Assembly (NCBI GenBank): GCA_014529385.2
Contig: CM043945.1
Location: 148,725,241-148,789,240 of the forward strand
Direction: 5' to 3'
Source: Adiantum capillus-veneris
Lineage: Eukaryota; Streptophyta; Polypodiopsida; Polypodiales; Pteridaceae
DNA length: 64,000 nt
A model generated the notes under the pieces. It worked only from the letters and a program-made list of their open reading frames with translations, did no database searches and was not told where the DNA came from. Made by a program: the position numbers and the translations under genes. Of this stretch, positions 17,556 to 31,571 are shown in pieces (within the stretch, counting starts at the first letter, position 1; the number at the start of each line of letters is the position of its first letter).

Positions 17556-19474
17556 AACATTTCGTCATGTCTATCTCAAAGCTGGTAGCAATTACACAAC
17601 ATTGCTATGTTATGAACACTTTGTATGGTGGGCCAATTGCTCTAATGATAATAGCAAGAACAGATGGAAGGATCAGCAACACCTGTGTTAGCATTCGACT
17701 GCTGCCTATTATTTGGCGGAGCTTGCATTAGACTTGCCAACTGACTACATGACGCTAGCACCATTGGAGATAGGGATAGCCTATTTGGGTCTGGCATTTG
17801 GCTATTTGTGCCCCAAATGAGATTGGACAAACCATGAGGATTTCTTTGTTCGACATTTTTGTCTGTTAAACACGGTTTATGAAAGAGGGAGGGAAGAAGA
17901 CTGCATCCTTGGAGGACACAAGAACCTTTATCATAGTACATACCAATGATCATCATGACTACGTCTCATAGTACAGATTGGTTTTTTGATCACTGGATAA
18001 GGATAAATCCATACGATGCCAGTCAGATGGTTCCCCAATCGGACAGATCCAAAATAAACTGTGATGCAATTTGCAAAAACTAGACTAAGTTTGCTTTCCC
18101 TAGTGAAATGGTATGAAACTATTTGAAAGAATGGAGAAAATGCAGACAAACGATTAAAGAATGCTTTTAACCATTATAATGAGTGACAAGCCTTCCCCAA
18201 AAACTGAAAGAGCTCTAAGATTGTTACAAAGACACACCCGATCAAAGACAATTCGTGCCACATACTTCATAAAATTGCTTGTGGAAAAAGAGGCAATTAA
18301 GGAGTCCCGATCTGGCCAAACCAAACAAGGAAGCTAGCATCAGAACATCGGGTCCAGCATCAAGGCTAAAAATATAATTGGACAACTACATCCATAAATT
18401 CGGAACCATGTCTTCTCCTCAAGAAATCATATGAAGACATGAAAGTATGGTTACAAGGAGTGATCATTTTCAAGCTTCTGTTCTCTGTTCCCATTCCAAC
18501 TTTCTGTTGAGGATCCCCATTCCATCTTATATAGATGTGAGTATGCGTGACAAGGAATGACAATTCATGCCTATTTCCATTCCCCAATCAGCATTCCGAT
18601 TTTTCTATTCCTGGTAACTATGCATGAAAGACTTACGTGCAAGAAACATGACCAAAAGTAACAGGGTAGGTCACTCCTTTGCTTGCTGTTTTGAAGTTTT
18701 CACTGCCATATAATAAATACCGACTCCAGTAAGAGTTCAACAGTTAAATATCCAAACTGTCGATGCATGTCATCCAACATAAATGACAACCTTGCTTTCT
18801 CAATATACATCAGTGCAATTTCATTTAAGAAATTGCCAAAACTGTCACAAGCCTATGGCCACAATCAAAGGCTAACCTACATAATCCCATACTTCATGGA
18901 GCCTTCCTCATACATGCAGATAACTTCAGATAACTTCGAAGACTAAGATGATAGAAGTGACTGGTCATCTAGTGTGTTCATTTGATGAGATTTCTCATGG
19001 TTGCTCGTTTGACAGCACATTGGCCTTCAAGTGAGAGGTTGTTAGGTCAAAGGACACACGTGGCCAGTCACCCATTGTGGGCACTCACACATCCATCACA
19101 TATACACACATAGAGTATTCATTCTTTGAGTAGGCTAAGGATTAAGAGTCCAGGAGCTCACAATTGGATTCAGGCTACACAATCGCAATTCCTGCTTCAT
19201 GCCTTCAAATCCAGGCATACATGATTTCACAAATTCTACTACAAAAGCAAAAAGATTCTGGTTTGCACGAATAAGATGATATTTTCCAAAGGAAGAACTG
19301 TGTAGTATTCAATGCCATGTCCACCATACTTGTGTACTAATGACAAGTAAAAAACACAGCGAAGAGAAGGTATGTTAGTGAGTGGTTAGACAAAAGGAAC
19401 ACATAACTAGCTCATGAATGAACTTACAGAATAAATGAGCAGAAGGTCTGCAGCTACCTAGATAGTATAACAAA
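16803..19474. other. no gene recognised downstream of the dehydratase
   Basis: This 2.7-kb stretch contains a (CT)n tract at 17521-17555 and a minus-strand open frame at 17642-17956 (104 codons, with a polar block LMQAPPNNRQQSNANTGVA) that resembles no family I know. No second dehydratase or reductase domain is seen, which matters for the gene that follows on the minus strand. Confidence 0.45.
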
Positions 19475-20632
19475 TCATATCTGCACCGAGCCTCCATTGG
19501 CTTGAACCTCCAAAACTTTCTGTTCTGCGACGCCATTCGCCAATTCTGATAGCTGAGAAAGATCTGGTGTTTTATCAACACCTCCTATTGCCAGCATGCG
19601 AGGATGAGGAAGCAAGGCACCTGACACATCCCCCCACCATCCAGGGTGCTTCATATACCAATCCATTGTCTTCTGCAGGCCCTCCGTCCAAGTCGTCCGC
19701 TCGCACCACCCCAACCCTTTCAGCTTTTTGTCATCCAAGAAGTAGCGTTGGTCATTGAATGGCCTATTGTCAACAAATTGAATCACCTTCTCTGCATCAA
19801 GCTTGAACAACTTGCATATGTCTCTTGCCACATCCAGCACTCGCCGCTCCTTGTGCGTCCCTATGTTGTACACATGACCCACTTCACCTTTGTGCAGAAC
19901 AAGCTCGAATGCCTCCGCAACATCCTCACAGAAAAGGTAACTCCGTACATTGGACCCATCTCCATGGATAGGTAAGGGCTTTCCTTGCATGGCCAGGAGA
20001 ATGAATTTTGGGATAAGCTTCTCAGGAAACTGATTCGGACCATACACATTGTTTCCCCTCGTCGTAATGAAGGGGAGACCATAGGATCGCCCATAAGCCA
20101 TGACAAGCATCTCTGCACCCGCTTTAGTGGCAGAATAAGGGTTTGTGGGCAGCAGCTGAGATGCTTCATGATTGCCAACGATCGCATCAGCCTCTGTTTC
20201 ACCATAAACTTCATCTGTACTCACATGGATGAAACGTCGTATTTGCCCGCTGACCTTACAGGCTTCAAGGAGCACGTGGGTGCCATACACATTGTTCTTG
20301 GTGAACTCAAAGCTGTTACCAAATGAGTTATCGACGTGCGTTTGTGCAGCAAAATGCATGATTGTGTCGATGCCTTCGGTGATGAGCAGGTAATTCACCA
20401 GATCCGCACTTGTAATGTCGCCCTTCACAAACTTGAAATTGGGGGAAGCAACAGAAGGATGGAGGTTCTTGAGATTTGAGCAGTAATCAAGCTTGTCAAG
20501 AACCACAATCTTGTAGCCAGGATACAACCTCACCAGACGATTGGCAACATGTGAGGCAATAAAGCCTGCAGCCCCCGTGATGAGGATGTTCTTGGGTGTG
20601 TATGACGGAGAGGGAGTGGTAGTGGGCGCCAT
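19475..20632 (-). CDS. UDP-glucose 4,6-dehydratase (RHM-like, single-domain)
   Basis: This 385-residue protein is an extended short-chain dehydrogenase. It should convert UDP-glucose to UDP-4-keto-6-deoxyglucose, the first step to UDP-rhamnose, in the cytosol. Seen: NAD-binding GAAGFIA (20-26), the substrate motif STDEVYGE with Thr139-Asp140-Glu141, catalytic Tyr166-x3-Lys170 (PYSATKAG), RGNNVYGPNQFPEK (192-205) and the plant-typical GWWGDVSGALLPHPRML (331-347). Plant RHM enzymes are usually about 670 residues, with a C-terminal epimerase/reductase domain. This frame stops after a 38-residue tail, and no such domain is seen downstream. The gene appears intronless. ATG 20630-20632 is chosen because the family start follows within 15 residues. 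It may be a genuine stand-alone dehydratase or a shortened gene copy; partner reductases would be encoded elsewhere. Confidence 0.93.
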   Translation of the reverse strand: MAPTTTPSPSYTPKNILITGAAGFIASHVANRLVRLYPGYKIVVLDKLDYCSNLKNLHPSVASPNFKFVKGDITSADLVNYLLITEGIDTIMHFAAQTHVDNSFGNSFEFTKNNVYGTHVLLEACKVSGQIRRFIHVSTDEVYGETEADAIVGNHEASQLLPTNPYSATKAGAEMLVMAYGRSYGLPFITTRGNNVYGPNQFPEKLIPKFILLAMQGKPLPIHGDGSNVRSYLFCEDVAEAFELVLHKGEVGHVYNIGTHKERRVLDVARDICKLFKLDAEKVIQFVDNRPFNDQRYFLDDKKLKGLGWCERTTWTEGLQKTMDWYMKHPGWWGDVSGALLPHPRMLAIGGVDKTPDLSQLSELANGVAEQKVLEVQANGGSVQI

Positions 20633-20754
20633 AGCCTAAAGCTTCGAGCTTCAAAAATGCCGCAGATCTCAAAATGGGAGAGGACTTCGGCGAGCGAGAG
20701 CAGGCGCAAACGCACACAATCTGAAAAAACGCAGTCAACTAGATGCCATAGCCG

Positions 20755-20779
20755 AGAGAGAGAGAGAGAGAGAGAGAGA
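20755..20779 (-). promoter_or_regulatory. (CT)n tract upstream of the dehydratase
   Basis: About 25 bp of CT repeat, read on the gene strand, ends some 120 bp before the start codon. Pyrimidine tracts of this kind are common in plant core promoters and 5' leaders. No convincing TATA box is seen, so the transcription start is not placed. Confidence 0.35.
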
Positions 20780-21796
20780 ATGCGTACGTAGATCTTGCCA
20801 ATATGTCAAGAAATGTAGGATGTGGGGTACAAGATGGCGCTTTGCTTTACAAGGTTACACGCGACTCGCGAGTGGCCGTTTCTCTCTCTACCTCACACAC
20901 ACAGTGTCACCGTGAACTCACCCGTGGGCCGTGGCCCTTCGCAGCAGGTCTTGGTCCGCCGCTGCAACGACCCAAATATACTGACCTAGTAGGCCGTGCC
21001 AATTTTGAATGAGTCGAGAATCATGCCTCTCCTCCAAAAGGTCCCATGACTTTAATTGGTTCTAGCGTGTCTCTATGGAAGCCAACACCCTACTTTTAGA
21101 GGCCCATCTCACCCGGCTCCTACAACGCACATAGGGCACAGTAGCGTTGGCCGCACAAAGCGCCCTAAGTGTTGCAAGGAGTACCAATTTTTGCAATAGT
21201 CGAACTTTTCTGGGAAATACATTGCTCTTTCTTACATGCTATTGCAAATTTTACAGACATTGTACGCAGTCTCCATCAATAATTGCACAACGTGGGCTAT
21301 CTAGGCCAGGGTTCACAGAAAACTTACTTATAGTGTAGTTTTAAAGGACAAACAACTAGTTGCATGGTCATCTTGATGGAAACAAGCTAAATTTGGAAGA
21401 ATTTAGTGTAAAAATAGGTAAAAACCCTAAAATTTTCACTGCAGAGCTGGGAGATTTCCAATGCTCTCCTTTTATCCATTGATTGCTACAAAAGTTTAGG
21501 ATGAACACTGATCTAGGTAACCCAACCGCTCCAACCCTTATAAAGCTATGAGAGCCCCATCTCACCACGAGAATGTGGGTTGAGGGATCCACTCATGTGC
21601 CATAAGCTCTCATAGCTCTAACACCAAACTTTCTAAGGCTCTCCTTCTTTTGATGAGTAACACATATATACTATAATAAAAGGGGGAGGGATCCCCTCCC
21701 CCCCCCTTCCCCACGTGTCAGCACGAGTTTAATTTGGGAGCATTCAAGCATTGTGCATTGCGCAAGTGACACAATACACAGGCAGTGCGGGCTCGC

Positions 21797-21862
<66 letters not shown>

Positions 21863-23011
21863 GAATCACGGTGACCAATATTCGGGAAAATAATTTCACC
21901 AAACATACAAAACTCCTTTCCTTGTATTTGTTAAAAGGAAATTTTAGAAAAATAGGTTTGTGTTTTAGGTTTTTACACTATTTTGTCTATTTTGGGGTGG
22001 AATTTCTCCCTTTGTGAGTGTCTCCTACTGTCTGGTCTCCTCGAGAGGCTTTCCCTACATTTGCGCAGCTCCAATAAAAATAGCCCAAGGCATCTCTGAT
22101 CCTGTTATCTCATAACTTTGGCCAGTAGTCCAAAACCCTCTCTGAATAGGTAGTGGAAGCAAGGGGTTTGAGGGTAAGAGGGGCCATGCCGTCGTCGAAG
22201 GCGACGCCGTTTTACTAGTAGCCGGAAGGTATTTCCAACAACATCACTATGTTATTATTCTCCTTTTTGTCTTAAATCTATAACTTGATTCAACTTTTTA
22301 CTTCATGATGCTTGGTAAAAATGTGTTTACCCCTTGAAAATTTTGAATGGTTGTCCAACCCCCTCATCTACTATAAAAGCTCGTAATGATTAGGCTAGTA
22401 AGAACTTCCGTCTCTTCTAGAAGACACATTACTACTTTCATCTTTCTTAGGGTTGAGAGGAGGTCGCTCTTCAGACCTCTTGTTGCCTATGATGCACATG
22501 AATAGGGAGCTCAAAGTGGCTTGGGGTAGGGTGGGCTTGGCTTGTGGTGTGAGTGGGGCTATTGGCAAGCTCGAGGAAAAGCATCATCTAAGGGGTTGGG
22601 TGTGTCTCGAGAGGGAGGCCTCGATAGCCCTGCCCATGTAGTGTGTAGAACGTCCTCCTCATTTTTTTAACCCACAGGATAGGTCTCCCCTCTCTTGGGG
22701 GAAAAATGGAGTCCAAGTGACTTGCCCTTGGTCTGGCGAGGCAAGTTGCAGCAGTGGAAACATTGTGCCATCATCAGATCGAGGAGGATGGGCGAGGCTC
22801 CGCTTTTTAGCCCATGTAGATTGCATCATGGTTCTTGTTTGGTGGTACCTCGTGGTGCACTTGTTCGGCTTTGACCTGGTCTTTCTCGTTGGTGATGAAG
22901 CTTTGGTCTCCTCCGATATGCTGCGGTTGTTAAGAGAAAGCGAAGGGGAGAGCTTGAGCTCTTGCAAGCGAGCGTGAGTGTGCATGCGTGAGCACGCGTG
23001 CACACACACAC
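20780..23011. other. upstream intergenic DNA with an (AC)n tract
   Basis: No gene recognised. An uninterrupted (CA)n tract of about 60 bp lies at 21799-21860. A few open frames on both strands near 22450-23000 have no known motif. Confidence 0.5.
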
Positions 23012-24733
<1,722 letters not shown>

Positions 24734-25147
24734 TTGATATCAGAGCATTTGGTTTCTCTTTTCTTGCTTAAGAAGAGAGGTCCTTAAGTAGCCTATTAAT
24801 GGTTAATTTTGTTAATTATATTAGGGTAAATGGGACTGGATCTATTATCGGTTTTGTTGAGCCCACTAAGTGGGACATGGTGCACACCTCGGGGAGCTTT
24901 GCTCTTAATAATAGGGTCTTTTTAGACTTGCCTACGACTTTACCATTATTGAGCCATAAGAAGTTTGAAAGGAGATAACCCTCGACAATTCTGCAATATT
25001 GGACCCACTCCACTACTCTCTATAATTAACCAATTCGAGCCGTGGGTGTAGATGATTAAGTGCTTATTTTCAAAGGCTAAGAGGAGTAGCAACTAAGGTT
25101 TTGAATTTCCAAAGAATACATTAAGTAAACACACAAATTCTGATAAC

Positions 25148-26273
25148 ATGGTTGACAATAACCAAGAGAGTAGAATGAACATTGATAACTTTGATTTTGC
25201 ACATGAAGGTGCTAATGATGATGCCCCCATGTTTGTCAATTATCTTGTTACTAGGTTGCAACAAGCTATGGGAAACCCTGCTTTGCAAGCCGAAATTACT
25301 CAACAACTTCGTGCTTACGGGATTTCCCTCTCTCTCCAAGAGGAGAGAGAACTTATGAGGCCTCTTGTTGAGACCCCCAAAAGAAGACTCTCTCCCATAC
25401 AAGAGGAGAAATCCAAAGAGCACAAAAGTAATGAATCTTTAAGTTCCTTTGAAGATGTGTCTCCACAAAGACGATGGTCTAGACGGTCGTGCCAACTCCT
25501 CTCAAGAGGAAACGGTCAACCCACAGTCCTTCTCCTTGTCATTCTGAAAGGGAAGAGAGGAAACAAAGGAAAAAAAGGGGCAAGAAAGAGGTCACCCTCT
25601 TCTCCTTCTTCTTCACTTTCCTCCTCTTCCAACGAAAGCTATGGCTATTCTCCCAGAGAATATAAGAGGGGAGGACATCGTAAATCTTACCCTCCATGGC
25701 AAAGGTCACAAAAGGTCAAGAAGTTCAAAGAGGAAGGAAAGAGTATCTCTATTCTCACCTATGATGGCAGCTTTGGTGCCACCGGCGAAGTATTGGCCTT
25801 CATCCAATAATTTGATGCAGCCTTTGGAGACGAGGGCTTCACGGAGTCCTCCAAGCTACGTCATGTAGCTATGCACTTCTAGAAATCGGCTCGTCAATGA
25901 TGGGCTAGCCTTCGTGGCAACGGTGAAGCCCCAAAGACATGGAAAACTCTACGAGTTTCCATCATGAAGCAATTCTTTGCAAGCGATGCATCAAAGTGCT
26001 TACCGAATGGTACAGTTTGAAGCTTCTCTCCCATGAGTCTATCCACAAATATGTAGACAAGTATTGGGATTTACATCTCAAGGCTACTGTCTTTCAAAAG
26101 ATGGACTTCGTCGAGCAAAAGCAACAATTTTGTGCGGGATTACCTGAAGAGATGGCCGAGTACATCAACTCTCAACGGCCTGGTTCTATCACCAAAGTAA
26201 TCCACCACACCATGGTTGCTTCGCGCATCAATTTCCAACAAGGGGCTAGACGGAATGTCAAGCCCATGGAAAA
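25148..26273 (+). pseudogene. gag of gypsy element A, broken and truncated
   Basis: From ATG 25148 the N terminus reads NIDNFDFAHEGANDD, FVNYLVTRLQQAMGNP and a charged stretch. Gag helical blocks follow in shifted frames up to INFQQGARRNVKPMEN at 26273. The order matches gag of element B. The sequence stops exactly where the LTR of B begins, so B either inserted into A's gag or was joined there. No pol of A is visible. Confidence 0.75.
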
Positions 26274-27812
26274 TGTCATAAAAACTAATATCTAATACTT
26301 CCAAATGATTTTCTCATGTTAAACTGTCATTTAACATGGGGAAGTACCAGATGAGTAAAAGCTAGAATATTGGTAAGGCTGCCAGACTGGTCTTTGTTAG
26401 GGATCCAAAGGAGGGAAAATAGGGATCCAAAGGGGGACAGTCTGCAAAAGAGCAATGTGCTTCAATGGGGCTTAAAAGACCTAAGGTTCAGCTCCACTAA
26501 GACTTCCATAGGCTAAGGTTCCAAAAATTAACTCATTTATCCAATGGCCAAAGCAAGGGGAAAATTGGATGGTCATGGGACTAAAAAGTCTTCCCACATC
26601 CTTAGGAAGGAGGGGGCATGCCCTTTTAGTAAGGGATGAGAGAGAAACAAAAACACACGCACACACTCTCCAAGACTCCCCCTTTACACAAAGGGAATAC
26701 TGGACACATGTCAGGCTCCTATGCTAGTTGCCCCCAATCTCCCCTCAAATCCTATTGGATGGCCATAGAGGTGGACCAATGAGAATTAGGCTAGAGTAAA
26801 GTTAGTCTAATCAATTTAAAAATGCTCGATAAAAGAACCAATAGAAATTAAGCTTCCTAGAAGACTATTGGACAGTCTACCACAAGGGGTCCAATGAGCA
26901 TTCAATAGCCCAATGGCTTGCTTGATTCCTATTGGCTAGAAGACTAAGAGGTCCAATGAGAGTTTAATTGAATTATTTAATTACCTAAAGCTCTTACAAA
27001 AGGGGACAGGGGAACACTTGTCAAAAGTCTATCAACTATGCTTCTAATTTGTGATTGGCTAAGCTTTACACGAGCCAATGGGAGGCCAGCATGAGCAAAT
27101 AGCAAGAGGGGTCAACCAAGATGAGAGAGAAGGCTGCATTTTACTCTAACTCATTGCCACACACACACAACTCATGTGTGCAAGGAGAACTCCATCTCCT
27201 TCTCCAAGCATTGGAAAGTGGAGGCCTACACCAACAACTCTTGGCTATGGAATGCACATCCAACCAAGAGCCAAGCTTCAATGACCATGCTAATTACTAA
27301 GCTAAGCTATGCTATTAGAGTGATTATGTGAGGAGAATACATCTTTCTTGTAAGCTACACCTTCTTCCTCTCAATCTACCCTCATTCCCTGCTACCTCTC
27401 ACCATTTTTGAACGTGTGTGAGGTCTTGAGATTGAGGCTAGGGACACTAGGTGTGTTTTTCAAGCATAATTTGGTGCATGAAGCTTCCATCTTCATTGCA
27501 CCAACAAGTTTTGTCAAGGAATACAAGAATTGTATTGTACAAAAGTCTCCTTTGATGGGAAAATCTATAATACAAAGCCTTTATGGAGGGGGACCGGCTC
27601 CATGTAAATCCGGTCCTCAATTGTTGTCAATTGTTCTATTTCTCTCTCTTTTCAAGTATTGTCAATGTCAAATTAGCTAGGTGTAAATTGCCATGTTGCT
27701 TTCTCAAATTATGTACTCTCTCTATGCTCATTAGGAACTTGTTCTTAATGAAATGCTCACTATGTTATCAATTTTCCGCTACACACAAGTTACTAGTGCA
27801 TTAAATGTTACG
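26274..27812 (+). repeat. 5' LTR of element B (about 1.54 kb)
   Basis: Delimited by TGTCATAAAA, which repeats at 33485, and the primer site at 27813. The end TTACG replaces the TTACA seen in A. Confidence 0.8.
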
Positions 27813-28224
27813 TTGGTATCAAAGCTATTGGTTTCTCTTTTCTTGCTCAAGAAGAGAGCTCCCCAAGGTTGCTACAAATGGTTGGTGTTATTAATTGCAA
27901 AAGAGTAAGTAGAATAGAGATTTTTCATCCTTAAAGCACGCTTGCTTTATGCAGTTAACAGGGATACTGTCAAGAGCTATGGTCTTAATAATGGAGTCCT
28001 ACGGGGCTTGCTTATGGCTTAACCATTATTGAGCTATTAGAAGCTTGACAGGAACCGGTGTTGTCTTGGCTCTGTTAAACCCTCTCTTCTATTCCTTGCA
28101 ATTAATAATATTCAAGCCACGTGTATAGATGCTTGAGTGCTTATCTTTGAAGGTAAATAGGAGTAGCAACTAGGGCTTGAAAAGTCAAAGCACAAGTAAA
28201 AGTTTACACCTAAAATTTGCTAGT

Positions 28225-29760
28225 ATGGATGACAAGGGAAAAGTGATTGAAATGAATGTTGATAGCTTTGATTTTGCTAATGAAAGAGCAACTAATAATG
28301 CCCCTATGCTTGTGAACTATCTTGTTTCTAGGCTTCAACAAGCCCTGGGCAACCCATCCCTCCAAGGTGAAGTGCTACAACAATTGCATACCCATGGTAT
28401 TCTCCAAATTCCCCACCAAGAAGAGAGAGTTCCTAGGAAAGCTCCTTGTGAGACTTCCAAAAGAGGACTCTCTCCGATAAGGGAAGAAGAGGAGGATCCG
28501 TACGAAGGGCTCAAAAATTTACTACTTGATGATGCATCTCCGTCTCAAAGGAGAACCCAAGTTTCAACGGTAGAGCCCCCATCGAAAGAACGAGAAAGAA
28601 GTGAGTCTCTTGCCACCTCGGTGGAGATGGCTCCAAAAAGATGGCGGGCAAAACGCTCTCCAACACCCCTAAACGGAGAAGACCATCACATACTTCTCTA
28701 CACCATAATTCAAAGAGGGACGAGAGAAAAAAAGAGAAGAAAAAGGCGAGAAAGAGGTAACCCTCTTCTCCATCTTCTTCATCCTCTTCCTGTTCTGAAG
28801 AAAGTGATGGTGCAGACAAGGAGGAACAAGGGAAGAAAAAGGTGAGAAAGAGTTCACCCTCTTCTCCCTCCTCCTCATACTCTTCCTCTTTTGAAGAAAG
28901 TGATGGTGCAACTCTTGAACCACCTAAAAGAAGAGGCCATAGGAAATCCTATGCCGCTTGAAAGAGGTCATCCAAGCTCAAAAAGTTCAAAGAGGGAGGA
29001 AAGAACATGTCTTTCCTTACCTATGATGGCACCTTTGGTGCTACGGACAAAGTCTTTGCCTTTATCCAGCAATTCGATGCGGTGTTTGGAGATGAGGGCT
29101 TCACGGAGTCCTCTAAGCTACTTCATGTAGCTATGCATTTCCAAAAGTTCGCCAGTCAATGGTGGTCTAGCCTATGAGAAAATGGTGAAGCTCCATGAAC
29201 ATGGAAAGCTTTAAGAGCTTTCATCATGAAGCAGTTTTTGGCTGCCAATGCCAAAAAAAAGTACTCACCGAATGGCGAAGCTTGAAGCTTGCTCCCTACA
29301 AATCTATCCACAATTATGTAGACAGGTTTTGGGATTTACACCTCAAAGCCAATGCCTTCAAAAAGATAGATTTTGGAGAGCAAAAAAAACAATTTTGTGC
29401 GGGCTTAACGGAGGATATGGCGGAGTATGTTAACTCCCAAAGGCCATGCACCATATTTGCGGTCATACACCATACTATGGTGGCTTCAAGAATCAACTTC
29501 CAACAAGTGGCTAAGAGACATCTTAAACCCACGGAAAACAAGGATCGTAACGAGCCTAAGGGGAAGGACAACGTCCAAAAGTCTCCCAAAGGCAACGCCA
29601 ACAACAACAAAGCTAAGGAGAAGGGAGTTTATAAAGGCAAAAATAAACTCTCTCCTGAAGAGCTAGAGTGTTGTTAAAAAGATAACCATTGTTTCAAGTG
29701 CGGGAAGCAAGGGCATGCCTATCATTCTTTCCCCCACAAGAATACATGTAATGAGTCTCC
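28225..29760 (+). pseudogene. gag of element B, broken
   Basis: From ATG 28225: NVDSFDFANERATNN, FVNYLVSRLQQALGNP-like block (here LVNYLVSRLQQALGNP), then capsid blocks FDAVFGDEGFTESSK-like in a shifted frame and QKKQFCAGLTEDMAEYVNSQ at about 29390-29440. A zinc knuckle CFKCGKQGHAYHSF (29690 on) has Phe where the last Cys is expected. At least two frameshifts and one stop (after 29677) break the frame. Gag would form the particle; this copy cannot make a full one. Confidence 0.8.
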
Positions 29761-29849
29761 TAGAGCTACCTTAGTCGAAAATCAAGAAGAGGATGCTCAT
29801 CACAAAGGATCTCCTCTATGCCATGCTTGGGGAAAGGTACGAGAACATG

Positions 29850-30166
29850 ATGCTTTTATTCTCTTTGACCCTGGTTCTACTCACAATTTCATATCCACAG
29901 AGTTGGCCACCAAGCTAGGCATCCAAGCCTATAAGATGGGAGATGTCCTACCTGCCGATGGTGATTTCAAGGGGCAAGAAACCTCAGTCACTCCCTTAAT
30001 TGGGAAATTGAGGCTCCATGTCCAAAGCTACGAGGATTTCTTCATCTCTCCTCTCAAGCATGAGGATGTAATCCTAGGGGCACCATGGTTTGATCGCATG
30101 GCTACCAATGTTAAATTCCCTGAAAGGCAAATCTACTTTAGGTTTAGGAAAAAGATATGTACATAG
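29850..30166 (+). pseudogene. aspartic protease of element B, fragment
   Basis: The frame contains the active-site motif FDPGSTHNFIS and then EDVILGAPWFDRMATNV, the second conserved protease block of chromoviruses. It ends in a stop at 30164-30166 before RT. The protease would cut the Gag-Pol precursor. The motif is intact, but the frame is cut off from gag and RT. Confidence 0.8.
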
Positions 30167-30249
30167 ATGCTAAGGAGTTGGGTAGTACCATACCCCTTGT
30201 ACATAACCAAGCTTTCAATAGTCAATAAAGAGCCCTATTTCCGTGTACA

Positions 30250-31200
30250 TGATTTATTTTAAAGATTGTCAAAATGAACCTAATGCTTTAGCAAAAGAAA
30301 ATATAAACAATAAAAAAGAATTAGAGTTATCCAATTTCCTCAAGGGGTTCCAAGACGTTTTTATTGACGATATCCCTTGTGAACTACCTCCCAAACGAGG
30401 CAATGACGACCATGCAATTGAACTTCTTCTGGGAAGCTTACCGCCTAATAAACCTTCTTATCGAGTTTCTCAAGCTCAACAAGAGGAGATTATGTGGTAA
30501 GAGCATGAGTTAGTTGAGAAAGGCATGGTTAGGCCTAGCTCATCTCCATTTTGTTCATTAGTGTTATTAGTGCAAAAGAAAGATGGCACATATTGTATGT
30601 GTATCAACTATAGAGCACTAAATAGGATCACTATCAAGAATAGGTTTCCCGTTCCACGGGTAGAAGACCTATTTTGATAAGCTACATGGATCGACCTACT
30701 TCAGTAGGATTGACCTAAAAAGTGGTTATCATCAAATAAGGATAGTTGATCAAGACATTGTAAAGACCGCATTTCGCACTACGTTTGGTCTTTATGAGTA
30801 CATTGTCATGCCTTTTGGCTTGACCAATGCACCAGCCACATTTAACTGCTTGATGAATAAACTATTCAGGCCTCACCGAACCTTTACTGGAGTGTTCTTT
30901 GATGATATAATCATCTACTCTAATTCATTAGATGAACACAAGCAACACCTCCAGGTAATATTTCAAGTTTTATGAGAGAATAAGCTTTATATAAACCGAA
31001 AGAAAAGTGAATTCTTCTTACAAGAGATTCAGTATTTAGGTCACATTATCTCTCAAGATGGCATCCAAATGGATCCATCAAAGTTAGAGGTAATAAAAGG
31101 ATGGCCTAATTCAAGGAATCTGCATGAACTAAGAAGCTTTATAGGTATGTGTGCATACTATAGACGCTTCATAGAAAAGTTAGCACACAAATTGCGGGAC
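30250..31200 (+). pseudogene. reverse transcriptase of element B, broken
   Basis: Blocks seen in order are FQDVFIDDIPCELPPKRGN, then [43 protein letters not shown] and the catalytic FFDDIIIYS (30895-30921). Stops and a frameshift near 30680 break the frame. It resembles the RT of element C but keeps the Asp-Asp pair that C has lost. Confidence 0.8.
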
Positions 31201-31229
31201 CATTACATGACCTAACAAAGAAAAAAATT

Positions 31230-31550
31230 AGGTATATATGGTCCACCAAGGAGGACAATGCTTGCAAAAAGCTCATCTCTCAACCTGTGCTTACACTGCC
31301 GGATCTCTCAAAGCCATTTGAGGTCCAATGCGATGCTTGTGGTGATTTCCTTGGAGCTGTTTTGCTCCAAGAAGGGCACACCATAGCCTATGAAATTCAA
31401 AGGATTGACTCTGTTGAGCAAGCTCTAGGCATATATGAAAAGGAACTCTTAGCAGTTCTACATGCTCTAGATTTGTGGAAGCACTATTTATTGGGGACTC
31501 CTTTTATTCTGCAAACGGATCACCAAAGCCTTAAGTACTTCATGACATAG
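31230..31550 (+). pseudogene. RNase H of element B
   Basis: LPDLSKPFEVQCDACGDFLG starts a Ty3/gypsy RNase H. YEKELLAVLHALDLWKHYL and QTDHQSLKYF follow. A TAG at 31548 ends the frame before the integrase region. Confidence 0.8.
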
Positions 31551-31571
31551 ACCAAGGTCTCCGACAAAAAA

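Noticed and set aside
19567-20326. Plus-strand frames opposite the dehydratase
   Set aside because: They are shadows of the conserved minus-strand gene.
22453-22641. 62-codon frame between dehydratase and LTR A
   Set aside because: No motif, short, and no neighbouring signals of a gene.
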